Positions 1 through 10,150 of a DNA stretch of 64,000 nt are shown here, piece after piece (the stretch's first letter is position 1; each line of letters begins with the position of its first letter). The notes beneath the pieces are model-generated. The model had not been told where the DNA came from. It was given only the letters and a program-made list of their open reading frames with translations, and made no database searches. A program made the position numbers and the translations under genes. Source of the DNA: Corydoras sp. C115 (lineage: Eukaryota > Chordata > Actinopteri > Siluriformes > Callichthyidae); assembly GCA_019802505.1 (NCBI GenBank), contig JAFMOC010000233.1, positions 496,001 through 560,000 on the forward strand, in the 5' to 3' direction.

Positions 1-1597
1 GACATCGCACACTACATTCTACTTTGTGTGAAACAAAAGTTCTGCACCTCTGCGTTATAAATGCTGACTATTAGGTTTTTTTTATGTCATCCTTTTATTC
101 TTCAGTATATAAATAACACTAAATTATAAGAAATTTTCTATGACATGAACTTGAACTCTGACCTCAGACTTTTTTTTCATTTGAGTTTCTTTGGTTTTGT
201 TTTATTAAAATACTATTGAAAGAAAAAAAGGTTTATTAAAAAATAAAAACCTTATAAATCTGGTAGAATTGGGTTTTAGCATTTAGAGCTGAATATGTGC
301 TGCAGAAGATTAAAAACATGGACATGAATGAGTGAGTGTATTTGAAATTCCCCTGCAGCTTAATGACTGAAGGTCTCGTATCATGTTTCTGTCATTCTCA
401 TTATTAATGGACATGTATGATGAATTCGTTTAAACGTCGTTCCTCTGTCCTTTAATTGAATTTTATGGGTTGCGTCATGTTTTAGAAGATAAACTATCAA
501 ACCTATGTGACATTTAATTCATCATTTTTAAGTTATTAAATCTTTCAGTAGTCCTCTCTCTTAGTAGTCAGTGAATAATTACAGTAATGATGATCTTATA
601 TTGTGACTGATAACGCAGTAAAGAAACATTTTTCTTATCTATCAGATGACATTCAGAGCCAACTGTTTTAGAAAGGAAAAGAGAGATAGGAATCAGCACC
701 GGCGTGTCATCTCCCATGACAGGTTGCTGAAAAATGATCATATATCTGAGCGTCCTTGGGGAAAATTCCTGGAGATGGGTTTGCTGCAGTCTTATAGAGA
801 AACAGCATTAAAAAAATAACATTTTTAATATTGATCTAGAAAAATCCAAGAAAAAAGTGTGTATATATATATAAAACAACGGTTGCACTCAATGAGCTTC
901 GGTCTGTCACTTGAATAATTCACAGATGCTCGAGTATTGCACATCCACAATGTGACTCAACTGTAAAGTGATAAAAAAACAATATAAGTGAGCCTGAACC
1001 TGTTCGCTGAACAAAGCTGTGTGTTTTCAGCACATGGCTTCAGTGGGTTCGGGTTTTTTTTATTTTTTTTATTCAAATGTAAAGTTATTGTAATTGTAAT
1101 ATTTCACTGATCAGTTGTTGTCCTCACCGTCAGTGTAGTTTCAATCTGCAAACGTGAAGTTAATTTCCAAGAACTTGGCAGAGGAAGATGCAAACGAGCT
1201 GTGTTATGCAAAACTCCTGAAGGTCCCATCAGCATAACTTAAAGTACACGGCTGCTGAGGTCCTTTGGCCTAATTTATTTGAACAAGCAAATAAACTCAT
1301 CATTTGCTTTAAGCAACTTTAAATGCTTTTATTTATTTTAATGATTTAGGACTTTTGCATTAAGATGATTTTGTCCTCTGTTTTACATCGACCTCTTACT
1401 GTTTACACTTTTCCAGAGTGAATCTTGTTGATCTGTTTGTAAAATTTAGATTTTTTTCCCTCAGGGCACCTGTACAGGCTGCAAGAAAAACCACAGGCTT
1501 GTGTTTCAAAATAAATACTTATAACGTACTTAGCAGAAATTTGATATGGATGACGGATAATTACCAAACTACATGTTTTGTTGATGCTGAGCAGTGA

Positions 1598-1600
<3 letters not shown>

Positions 1601-1674
<74 letters not shown>

Positions 1675-1684
1675 GTGTGTGTGG
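1601..1684. repeat. (TA)n followed by (GT)n microsatellite
   Basis: About 35 TA units run directly into about six GT units, inside barx2 intron 1. Tyr-Ile runs read through it are artefacts. Confidence 0.97.
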
Positions 1685-2356
1685 TTATTGTCTTTAGTGG
1701 TATATCTGTAAACAGTTGTGTCATGGGAAGCATTTGATAGAGCAAATAGAAAATGCTCCACACACCTTTTTCGGTACAGGTTCAGCCTTCATGTGGTTGG
1801 TTTGATCACCGATGAGTGAAAACACTATTGGAGCTGTCAGCACCTTGTCGAGCGAAAACAGTGCGTACTGCATTACTGAATGTTCAAATGCACGCCGAGT
1901 GCCAAGTGAGATCACGCCTGTGGAATCTTATCGCTCAAGAAGCCATAGCAAATTTGGACAAGACTGAAAGTCAGCAATCAGGGGTGTAATGTTTGCCACC
2001 AGGTTTCCTAGCTGTCAGTAAAACAACATGGGTTTCACATTTCTCGAGCCATTTCGGTCAACGCTGAAACCCAGATCGCAGGCCACGGCGTCCGTGCTTA
2101 CACAGAAAAGTGCGGCAGGCCGGGATGACTTGGTGCGATTGGGGTTGTGAAGCTTCGACGTTGCACTGATTCACCGGCTGATGAGTGTCGGTGGGTCACG
2201 GTGGACCGTCTGATGTTTATCACAACATGTTTTTTTTAGAATGTCAGGCCGAGTGGATCTGGTCAGAGAGAACGAGCAGCTGGCAGGGTTCCTGTCTGAA
2301 CCTGCCGTAAAGAGGTGGAACATTAACAGTAAACCTTTTTAAGATGAAGTCATTCT

Positions 2357-2358
<2 letters not shown>

Positions 2359-2398
<40 letters not shown>
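2359..2398. repeat. (TG)n microsatellite
   Basis: About 20 uninterrupted TG units in barx2 intron 1. Confidence 0.96.
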
Positions 2399-3299
2399 GT
2401 TTTCAGTATGAGCAGATAAGTTTATTTCAGATTACTAAATAGTACATTATAGTACAATAGTACATTATTATAACATAAAACATATAAAACTTATGGCATC
2501 AATCAAAATGTGATTAATAATTGAGAAACCGCATATTATTTACTCTTTCATTTTCTGCTGCTGCTTGTTAAAGGAATAATCTGGGAGATTATTTATTTAC
2601 ACAGTCTCCCCACAAAATAATTTTTGAAATATTTGGGGCCTGGCCTATTTTTTTTATTTTTGCCCAATTGTGTACTGTAAACAGAAAATCGAGGTCTCTA
2701 AAAGCCTTGATCGTTACTGTTTTTTTTAATTTATTTTTATATATATTTTTTTTATAAACGTTAATTCACAGTTTTAAAAGAAAATCTGACAAAATTAAGC
2801 TTTACAAATGTCTGTGTCTGTGAACGTCACACTGATAAACGTCTAAATCACAGATAACATTCCCGTCTTATTACATTTGTTCTTGTATTAGTGTTATGAT
2901 GTGCTGTAAGGAGGTGTATCAGAATCTCTGGAGCCTGTGAGCATTTTGTGATCGTCAGTTGGCTGTTATATTCGTGTTTACACACAAGGTCCACGTGAAA
3001 TCATAACTCGCATTAAGATTCGGGATCTAAGATTGATGCGACATCCCTCGTCCCTCTTTTGTGGTATTAATAAATCTATGAATGTAAACCGAAACCTCCA
3101 AACTCTCTGTCGGTAACCCGATGGGGTCAGGCAAGTTCTGCTTTGCATTTTGGCGCCCGGCGTTTAATTGCTGTCTGAGAAAGAGAGAGACACCGAGCAG
3201 GAGTCGAGGAGATTTAAGAGAACCATTATCTTTCAAAAGTTCAAGGGTGTCGTGTAAAACACGGCTTACATCATCGTATTAGTTCTGCAGTTCAGTAAC

Positions 3300-3625
3300 C
3301 CACATGAGCCATGTCAAACCTCTTAACGTTTTTCCTCCACCATTACGGCGAGATGGGACAGGCTATTAACAAGGATTTAGTTCGCTTGGACATAATGACC
3401 GCTTAATCTGGCCGTGCAAGGGCCAAGCATGTGACAATGTTACAATTAGGCCGGCCGAATGGAGCCTCGGGTTCGATTTAGGACCCGTTTTCTGGATGAA
3501 GATTACACACGGCGCTGGACTAATGCGTCACGTCGCTGCAAAAGCACCATTAAGAGCCATTTTCGAAACGCCGCTCTCGACGTGGAAAATCATTTCCATC
3601 GTGTGATTTAACTCACCTGCATTAA
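3300..3625. promoter_or_regulatory. candidate conserved non-coding element in barx2 intron 1
   Basis: A compact, repeat-free, GC-richer island between AT-rich flanks. It contains an ACAATG SOX-like core close to CAATTAGG (a homeodomain-type core) near 3436-3451, and CATTAAGAGCC near 3548. No frame looks coding. Calling it regulatory is inference from composition and position 0.4-0.7 kb before a homeobox exon. Conservation has not been tested. Confidence 0.35.
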
Positions 3626-4043
3626 CCCTTACGTTCCTGACCTTAAACTGTGAAGAAGCTTTTATACGGGGTGAAGGATTGTAAAGATTTTTCAAGAACA
3701 TATTGTTGTTTGACCAAAACCATCAGATTCTGAATGATAAACTCCTTCTACAAATAAAATAATAATAATTAGAGATATGTGGAAATTGTTCTACTTTGTT
3801 CCACATCACTGAGTTTTGCTTTCAATTGCATTTGGGCTCTTATGGGTTAAATTTTTAATAAATATTTTTTGTTTCTTGCTTCTGTGGCAGTTAACTAAAT
3901 ATGTTTGGTGTGTGAACACAGCAAGACATAGTACAAAATTATTAATAATAAAATAATTACCAACTTTAGGTGCAGCCCTTCTTATAAAACATTACGATGT
4001 TAAATGTTATATAAACTGGTCATGTTCACATTTCCCTTCACAG

Positions 4044-4356
4044 CCCAGTCTTCACTCAGCGTGTACCCGCTGCTGTCCGTCATCACTCGCCAACCCTCCA
4101 GTGGCCTGGCACATGCACCACAGGCCTCACCCTCTAGTCGAGTCACCCAGTTGCCCCTGGTGTCGCCGCAGCACGCACTGCCATGCGAGCCGGTACCCAG
4201 CGAGACGCCCGTCAGCATCAGCAGCGAGTCAGAAACGGAGCACAGCGGCTCGCGGCTGAAGAAGCAGCGGCGCAGTCGCACCATATTCACTGAGGTGCAG
4301 CTCATGGGTCTGGAGAAGAAGTTCCAGAAGCAGAAGTATCTCTCCACTCCTGACAG
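4044..4356 (+). CDS. barx2: barx2 exon 2: N-terminal linker and first half of homeodomain
   Basis: Second coding exon, by comparison with the four-exon vertebrate BARX2 gene. BARX2 is a nuclear DNA-binding transcription factor of the Bar homeobox class, involved in muscle, cartilage, limb and epithelial development. The exon opens after a CAG acceptor with two bases completing a codon, then encodes about 103 residues. An early YPLLSVITRQP block matches the conserved segment found here in BARX2. A Pro/Ser-rich linker follows, then a Ser/Glu patch (SISSESETEH), a basic stretch (KKQRRSR), and homeodomain helices 1-2 (RTIFTEVQLMGLEKKF, then QKQKYLSTPDR). The LEKKFQKQKYLSTPDR wording fits BARX2 better than BARX1. 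The exon ends after AG of an Arg codon, with donor GTGAGT at 4357. It joins the exon at 8244 in frame. The N-terminal exon is missing from the window, not lost from the gene. Confidence 0.96.
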
Positions 4357-5108
4357 GTGAGTCTGTCCTCGCCACTTTGAGTTCCAGAATGTGAGGACAA
4401 CATGTTAATTTGTTCTAGAATCTAAGAGAACATATTTACAGTATTTTGTAATTACTGCATCGCAGACATTTTATTTCAAACCTTCAATCACTGTCACTTC
4501 CACTGAACCGAAGGTTGCATACTTTATTTTATTCCTCTTGATATATTTGATAAATGTTCGTAGCTGAGAAGACTAATCCGGTGTGTAGGCACAGCTACTA
4601 ATGCTAAACAAATTAAATTTAATCCACCAACCAGTAGTTTAACCAGCGAAACACAAATAAAATAAAATTACACATAATCTCAGCCAGACGATCATCAGGA
4701 CATCTCCTCTGTGTGAGGGTGTGGTGGAGGATGGCACACATTGTTATGTTCTGAGAACAGAACATATTTTACCCTCTGTCTTAATTTATATTCTCTGTTT
4801 GTACAATTGGCTCCCTTAAGCACAATAATTACTACATCTCAAGCATCAGTCACATCAAGTTACTTATGAAAAAAAAAACACTTATTAAAAGAAGTCCTGC
4901 GAGAGTAAGATGATTTATTTTCTTTCTTCTGTATTTCAAACTAGAAATGCAAACCGAAGCAGATGCTGATGACTGAATGGCGTCGATTATCACCGTGACA
5001 TTATGATTTACGCTTTTGGGGGATGTCTCGCGCGAGGTCACGCGGCGTGCGCCAAACCTTCTAAACACGAAAAACATTTTTAACCTTGTGCTTTCGATCA
5101 GCGCGACG

Positions 5109-5150
<42 letters not shown>
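5109..5150. repeat. poly(A) tract of 42
   Basis: Uninterrupted A homopolymer in barx2 intron 2. No convincing retroelement body precedes it, so I treat it as a simple repeat. Confidence 0.95.
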
Positions 5151-5152
<2 letters not shown>

Positions 5153-5628
5153 CCGCAAAAGAAACACTACCCCCATTCAAGAGAAAAGGGAGACGTGCCA
5201 ACAATAGCAAACAGAAATGTATTACACTGATTTGATGCCAATCATTTAATACACACACAGGTGAATATAAAACACTTTGGAGCTTTGTACAATGGTATGA
5301 GGTAATTCGCGTGTCTTAGGTCGCCTCTCGTGGGTCATTCGTTCTCAGCCTTAACACATTTTCCATTTTATTTTGGACCGCGCACATGGCCCTACTGGCC
5401 GCACCGTCGTTATGGCCCTGGCCGTATTTAGAAACCCGCCGACGCATCCAGGAAGGTACCTGTGAGGATTTAGAATAACTTGGAATGTGCCAGGATAAAA
5501 ATGAGTCCCTTTTATTTGAGATGATAGTAAATCAGGAGGACAAAAATCCCCATATAGTAACACAAGTAAAGATCAACATCGTTTTATTGCAAGTTCTGCA
5601 GATGGCAAGGCTTTGCCGGGCCTTGCAG

Positions 5629-5653
5629 CACACACACACACACACACACACAC
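5629..5653. repeat. (CA)n microsatellite
   Basis: About twelve CA units in barx2 intron 2. Confidence 0.93.
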
Positions 5654-5820
5654 TCACGCACACTTTATATATTTCTATGCATACTCCATATTTCTATTAG
5701 TTGTAGTCTAACTCACATTCCATCTGAATCAGAAACACAATCTGGGTGAATTCCCCGCCTCAGACAGAGCCTCTGAGCGATGTGATCACTACTCTACAGG
5801 TCTGTTTGTTCACTCCAATA

Positions 5821-5872
5821 CCCCCCGAACCCCCCCCACCCACCCCCACCACCCACCACCACCACCCCTGTG
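5821..5872. repeat. C-rich CCA/CCACC low-complexity tract
   Basis: Strongly strand-asymmetric C-rich sequence made of short CCA and CCACC units in barx2 intron 2. Confidence 0.85.
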
Positions 5873-7261
5873 GGTTTTGGCCCGGCGGCTCGACAGTCAC
5901 CACCGAACGTGTTTGAGCAGCCAGGCAATCAAAATCTTATAAAACTACTCAGAAACATGTCAAAATACAGATTCACTGGATTTATGTTCATTAGTCATCT
6001 TTTTAAAACGAGGCAGCAGTAATTAGTGCCATCATCCCCATCATCACCATCATCGCCCAAATTAGGAAAAGAACCGAAATATGTGTCCTAAAGAAGTCTG
6101 GTTGAAGCATATAGTGCACACCTACCTGAAATCCACGGATCAGAAATCTAATCTAGCTCACTTCAACAGTATTTGTATAGCGCTTTTCAAGTTATACATC
6201 ATCACGTAGAGGCTTCCATGTCTAGACCTCTTAAGAAGAAGGACGGGCATAAACCCTAAGACCGTCGGTTCAAAGTGGAAATACCGAGCTATAAAATTAA
6301 TATTATTACATATACAGATGTAGGATTAAGTGCAGAGTTCAGATAAGCCGGATCAGATGGCAGTTAACTTTCAGATTGAGTTCAAATGCAGCAATATATT
6401 AAAGAAGGGGAGCGGCAATAATTAAGAGCTTATTAATTGATGTAAGCTCTGTTATTCCAAAAAATAAATAAATAAATAAAACAAATTAAATAAGTAAAAA
6501 TAGACTTAAAGTTTGATGTAGTACAATATTTGCAATAGTTGGGTTCACTAGACTGATCGGGGGGGGGGGGTCACCCTGTGAGAACCCTTATTGCGATAGA
6601 CAGATGAATAAATGAATGAATTTCACAGTGTAAAACGCTGCCGACATTTGTGTCAGTGTTTTATGAGCCACTAATGCTGCGCCAAAAATTCACTTTGTTT
6701 TCCTTCTTGTGGTCGTGTATGAAAACAGCTGCTCGGCTCACGAGCTCGTTAATTTCCATATATAAATATCACACACAAGCCGTGGGTCAGTGACGGAGCG
6801 GCCGGGCCGTCGCTCCACTTCCACTCCACCGTCTTTAATAATGCTATCTGGACTGTGATTGACTCAAGCTGGACATTTTAAATGAATTTCACTCATCGCT
6901 GTTTGTTTGCAGTCCCATTTCTTCGTTTCTTGTTCGTTCTCATATTTTTCTCGTGTCATTTGGTGAAAACGTCTTTTATAAAGGAGAAATGGAAATATTT
7001 TACAGAAACTAATCTGATTATCAAATTATATTCAGATCATGTGAAGTCCAAATTTTAAGAAAATCCTTGAAGATATTCTCATGATATATTTCATGGGCAA
7101 GAACACAAATCAAAAAGTGTTAATATCTTTCATTTTATTTTGCTATGAATGACTTAGAAGGTCTTGGTGTACAAAAATGGCTCCAATCTTTAAATCTCAA
7201 TATTTAAATTAGGATTAGAGTGCAGTTAAACATTATTCTATTAACTAACTTTATTGCGAGC

Positions 7262-7620
7262 TTTATAATGCGTGCCTGATTACGTTTATAAAGCTCTTTC
7301 TAACGCGTACGGCCAACCGTTTCTGGCTGAGGGCAGTAGCCCGCTCATTTCGAACAGATCCCTGCGTTCAACATCAAATAACCCGGCGCGGCCTGAGAGC
7401 GGCTCTGCGGTAGAGGTGGATAATCCTCGCGGGCTGTTGGGAGCCACTTTGAAGGGAGACATGGCAGGAATCCCTGTCTGATCGTTTGATAGTCCGACCG
7501 TAGAGTTCAGGCCTAGCCATGGCTATCGCATTACCGCCAAACCAATCGCCGCATTAGTCATGGAAAGCTCGCTGAAGTGGCGAGAGGAAGCACAGCAGTC
7601 TTAAACGGAGCTCGGAGCTC
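7262..7620. promoter_or_regulatory. candidate conserved non-coding element in barx2 intron 2
   Basis: About 360 bp of repeat-free, CpG-containing sequence inside an otherwise AT-rich intron. It holds CTTTGAAGG (TCF/LEF-like) near 7450 and a CCAATC box near 7540. A short open frame (7272-7481) exists but lacks splice context and any family resemblance. Regulatory function is inference. Confidence 0.35.
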
Positions 7621-8243
7621 AGATGGTTGGATTACTTATTTTCCTGTACAGATAAATGCTTAACCAATTTCCCTGACAGGCCTGCAGTTTCAGACAGGGA
7701 CATGCATCCGCCTTTGATATGTCACACCAGTTTCACTGATTATAGAATTATTCGATGGACATCTGGATCGGCATGGATGACCACCCACTGGCTTTTATGT
7801 GTGGGGTGACAGGTGACTTGGGGATTTGCGTTTTTTCCGCTCGCTGCCAAGTTAGTATCTTGATGCAAAAGTGCAAATGGTAGAAAAAGCTCCATCCAAA
7901 TTCGGTTCACATTCAGTCAAAAGGCTGGTGCGCCAGTAAATGTTAACCTGATACTAAACTCATACAAATACGATTAGGACTGATACAATTTAGCGTCTTC
8001 CTTCAGTTCCAGCGATCATTGTGTAACCATGCAGCTGTTTCACTCAGAGAACAATGGCATACCATATCTCTTTCACTTTACACACCAACATGAACCCTCT
8101 CTCTCTCTCTCGCTCTCTTCTCGCTCTTTGTCTAACTAGTTCCATCGAATTACTTACCGCTGGTGCGTCATGGTGGTGCTTTTGGTGTTTTGAGTCAGTC
8201 TTGACTGATGTTCATTACTATGTATGTGTTCATGTATTTGCAG

Positions 8244-8328
8244 ATTGGACCTGGCCCAGTCTCTCGGACTCACTCAGCTCCAGGTTAAGACCTGGTACCA
8301 GAATAGACGAATGAAATGGAAGAAAGTG
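8244..8328 (+). CDS. barx2: barx2 exon 3: second half of homeodomain
   Basis: This 85-base exon encodes 28 residues plus the last base of the split Arg codon. It covers homeodomain helix 2 to the recognition helix (LDLAQSLGLTQLQ, then VKTWYQNRRMKWKKV). The recognition helix carries Trp48, Tyr49, Gln50, Asn51 and Arg53. Tyr49 is the Bar-class hallmark, where most homeodomains have Phe. Asn51 makes the invariant adenine contact. The intron within the homeodomain is where BARX genes have it. I placed the donor at GTG|GTGGGT (8329), which keeps the frame and the residue before VLKGG as in BARX2. The alternative GT at 8326 would remove one Val. Confidence 0.96.
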
Positions 8329-9027
8329 GTGGGTCCAACAATATGTCTTTATATGTGTTTTATAAGGCATTGGGATCTATCTATCTATACATCTATCTAT
8401 CAAATATAATATATATATATATATCCTGTATGATGGCATGGTACCCACTGCTACCCACTCATCCTTGGCTCAGTGTGCAGTTCAGATGTCGATTCTTATT
8501 CATGTGTCGGGCAGATTTTTATTAATGCCCGGGCCGACTGCTGTGCTCGAGTCTTATTATGTTTCCACTGCACTTCGGAAGGTAAACTAACAGAATACCT
8601 ATAACTCATTTTTCATTTTGGACTATTTTGTCATGCAAACCTTATCATTTGGGTAAAATGATTCATAAAGGTTTGAGGTTACGGCGAAAAGGACCACCAT
8701 GCCGTCGCAGAGAACGCAAACCGTATCATTAAAAAGCCATTAGATGCTTTTTAACCTGCTCTCCTCTGCTTGCAGGCACAGTACATATATATAATGTTAA
8801 GGAAGCTAAACCCTCGAGGCAGCGTTGTTAAATATGTGTGAGAGACATAAGCAATGATTTAGGGGATGGCGCAGGTCTGCGTCAGTGCGGTCAAGTCTTT
8901 TTTGGACGACTGTAGTCTTTTTGTGGAGAGATTTATGGCCCGGTGTTACGCCTTAATCTCCGGAATAAGTTTCAACCTTGACCTTGAGTTTCGCTCGAAC
9001 TAACAGTAGCCCGTGTTTTTCGTCTAG
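8329..9027 (+). other. barx2: barx2 intron 3
   Basis: A 699-bp intron with donor GTGGGT and a TTTTTCGTCTAG acceptor. It contains a short ATCT/TA microsatellite near 8378-8425. Nothing else is recognised. Confidence 0.85.
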
Positions 9028-9318
9028 GTGCTCAAAGGAGGCCACGAGGCACCCACCAAGCCCAAAGGCAGGCCCAAGAAGAACTCCATCCCCACCACAG
9101 AAGAGATCGAGGCGGAGGAGCGGCGGCTGGCCGAGGAGGAGGACCGCCTGAGGGTCGAGTCCCATGCTTTGCCGTCGACGCCTGGGGACGTCTTCCAGTC
9201 ACATCCCGAAGACTTGAGCACGAGCGGCCATATGGAGCTGATGCACTCCCCGTCTCTGAAGGTCTCGGATCAGGAAGCAGTGCTCCACCTGACGTCAGAG
9301 GCCACGGCGGAGAGCTAA
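9028..9318 (+). CDS. barx2: barx2 exon 4: Barx basic region and C-terminus
   Basis: The last coding exon has 96 codons and a TAA stop at 9316-9318. It starts with VLKGGHEAPTKPKGRPKKNS, the Barx basic region that follows the homeodomain in BARX1 and BARX2 and contributes to DNA binding and nuclear function. A Glu/Arg-rich, probably helical stretch follows (EEIEAEERRLAEEEDRL). The remaining tail is rich in Ser, Glu, His and Leu and has no motif I recognise. The basic region matches mammalian BARX2 nearly residue for residue, but the tail diverges after it, as is usual for this part of the protein. With the other two exons about 229 residues are covered. Mammalian BARX2 is about 279 long, so only an N-terminal exon is missing. 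Confidence 0.95.
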   Translation: MLKGGHEAPTKPKGRPKKNSIPTTEEIEAEERRLAEEEDRLRVESHALPSTPGDVFQSHPEDLSTSGHMELMHSPSLKVSDQEAVLHLTSEATAES

Positions 9319-10150
9319 GCCGTCCTTAGCCCGCGCAGACGAAACCACCATGCAGCCAAAGACTCGAGCGAAAGCACTTAGTGCCTTTAATTACTGTAGC
9401 TTTCAGAAAGGTGAAAAGACACTGAGCTAAAGAGACTGCAGTTATTCCCTCTGTAACGTTGCTTTACGTTTTCTGAGACTGTATTCAGTATTTTACGATC
9501 ACCTGTGTGCAGCCAAGTGCACTTCAGCAGAACAGCATCACGGCACCATATACCCACCAAACGCACGAACAGTAAGTGTTTGTTTCGTTTTTCCTCCCCG
9601 AGCGATTTGCTCCCCGGAGTCCCAACGGCCGCCCGCTTTATTAGCTCTCTTCAAAATGCGTACAGCATTGTCATGTTCTCTGCCAAAGATCATACATCTG
9701 TTCGCAATGAAATGCCCTTGAAGGGAATAGTGCCTTTTCTTGTCCTCCAGTTAAGAGCTTTTCCCATTAAATGCCAAAGCAGCGAACAGGTGAACACTTG
9801 TACAAGATTTTATCTCTTTTCTTTCTCCCTGTTCGATGAATTATGGCGAGTTTGGCAACGGCGGGCCAAAGGCCCCTGTAACAGTCTGTGAGTACGGGCT
9901 TGCGAAAAACGCTTTTGTAATTGTTGCATTTGATACTTTTGTAAATGTGCCGACTTTGCAGTCCAGATATTTTATCCTATTTTTCCAGATGAACTGTGCG
10001 GTCCACTACCAAAGCTCACCGTAGCTACCCGTTCAGGTTTAGCACCAATCGGATGTGACGGTATTTGGGACGGCGACGCGTAGCTGACCGTTATGTCTGG
10101 TCTGCGCGTGAACCAAGACTTACAGCCAATAAAAAAAAAAAAAATAGGGC
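9319..10150 (+). other. barx2: probable barx2 3' untranslated region
   Basis: Sequence after the barx2 stop with no recognised coding content. A canonical AATAAA lies at 10128-10133, followed at once by an A-rich run, and an ATTAAA variant occurs near 9767. The interval 9500-9960 is compact and repeat-free. It could be a conserved 3' UTR block or an overlapping regulatory element. The transcript end is inferred from the signal only. Confidence 0.45.
10128..10133 (+). terminator. barx2: candidate barx2 polyadenylation signal AATAAA
   Basis: A canonical hexamer 0.8 kb after the stop codon. The adjoining genomic A run makes it less certain, because A-rich tracts create the hexamer by chance. 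Confidence 0.35.

Larger units (their letters stand above)
1..4043 (+). other. barx2: barx2 intron 1 (3' part)
   Basis: This stretch ends in a splice acceptor (pyrimidine-rich tract then CAG at 4041-4043) directly before the first recognisable barx2 exon. No frame encodes the N-terminal part expected of BARX2, so the first exon should lie upstream of the window. That agrees with the large first intron known for BARX2 in other vertebrates. The stretch is AT-rich, with a (TA)n/(GT)n tract near 1.6 kb, a (TG)n tract near 2.36 kb, and a compact repeat-free island at about 3300-3625 that may be regulatory. I see no other exon in it. Confidence 0.75.
4357..8243 (+). other. barx2: barx2 intron 2
   Basis: This 3.9-kb intron runs from donor GTGAGT at 4357 to an acceptor ending CAG at 8241-8243. 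It holds a 42-base A tract, a (CA)n tract near 5.63 kb, a C-rich patch at 5.82-5.87 kb, a G run near 6.56 kb, and a fish-repeat-like fragment near 6160-6250. An unusually complex, GC-richer island at about 7262-7620 may be regulatory. No other exon is recognised. Confidence 0.85.

Noticed and set aside
1561..1763. Open frames encoding long Tyr-Ile runs
   Set aside because: They are translations of a (TA)n microsatellite; the same applies at 36183-36804, 43737-44091, 48744-49171 and 55409-55639.
1..4000. Search for barx2 exon 1
   Set aside because: No frame contains a start with the expected conserved N-terminal block, so the exon is taken to lie upstream of the window.
9505..9891. 128-codon open frame after the barx2 stop
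   Set aside because: It lies in the presumed 3' UTR, has no family resemblance and no splice context; chance is likelier.
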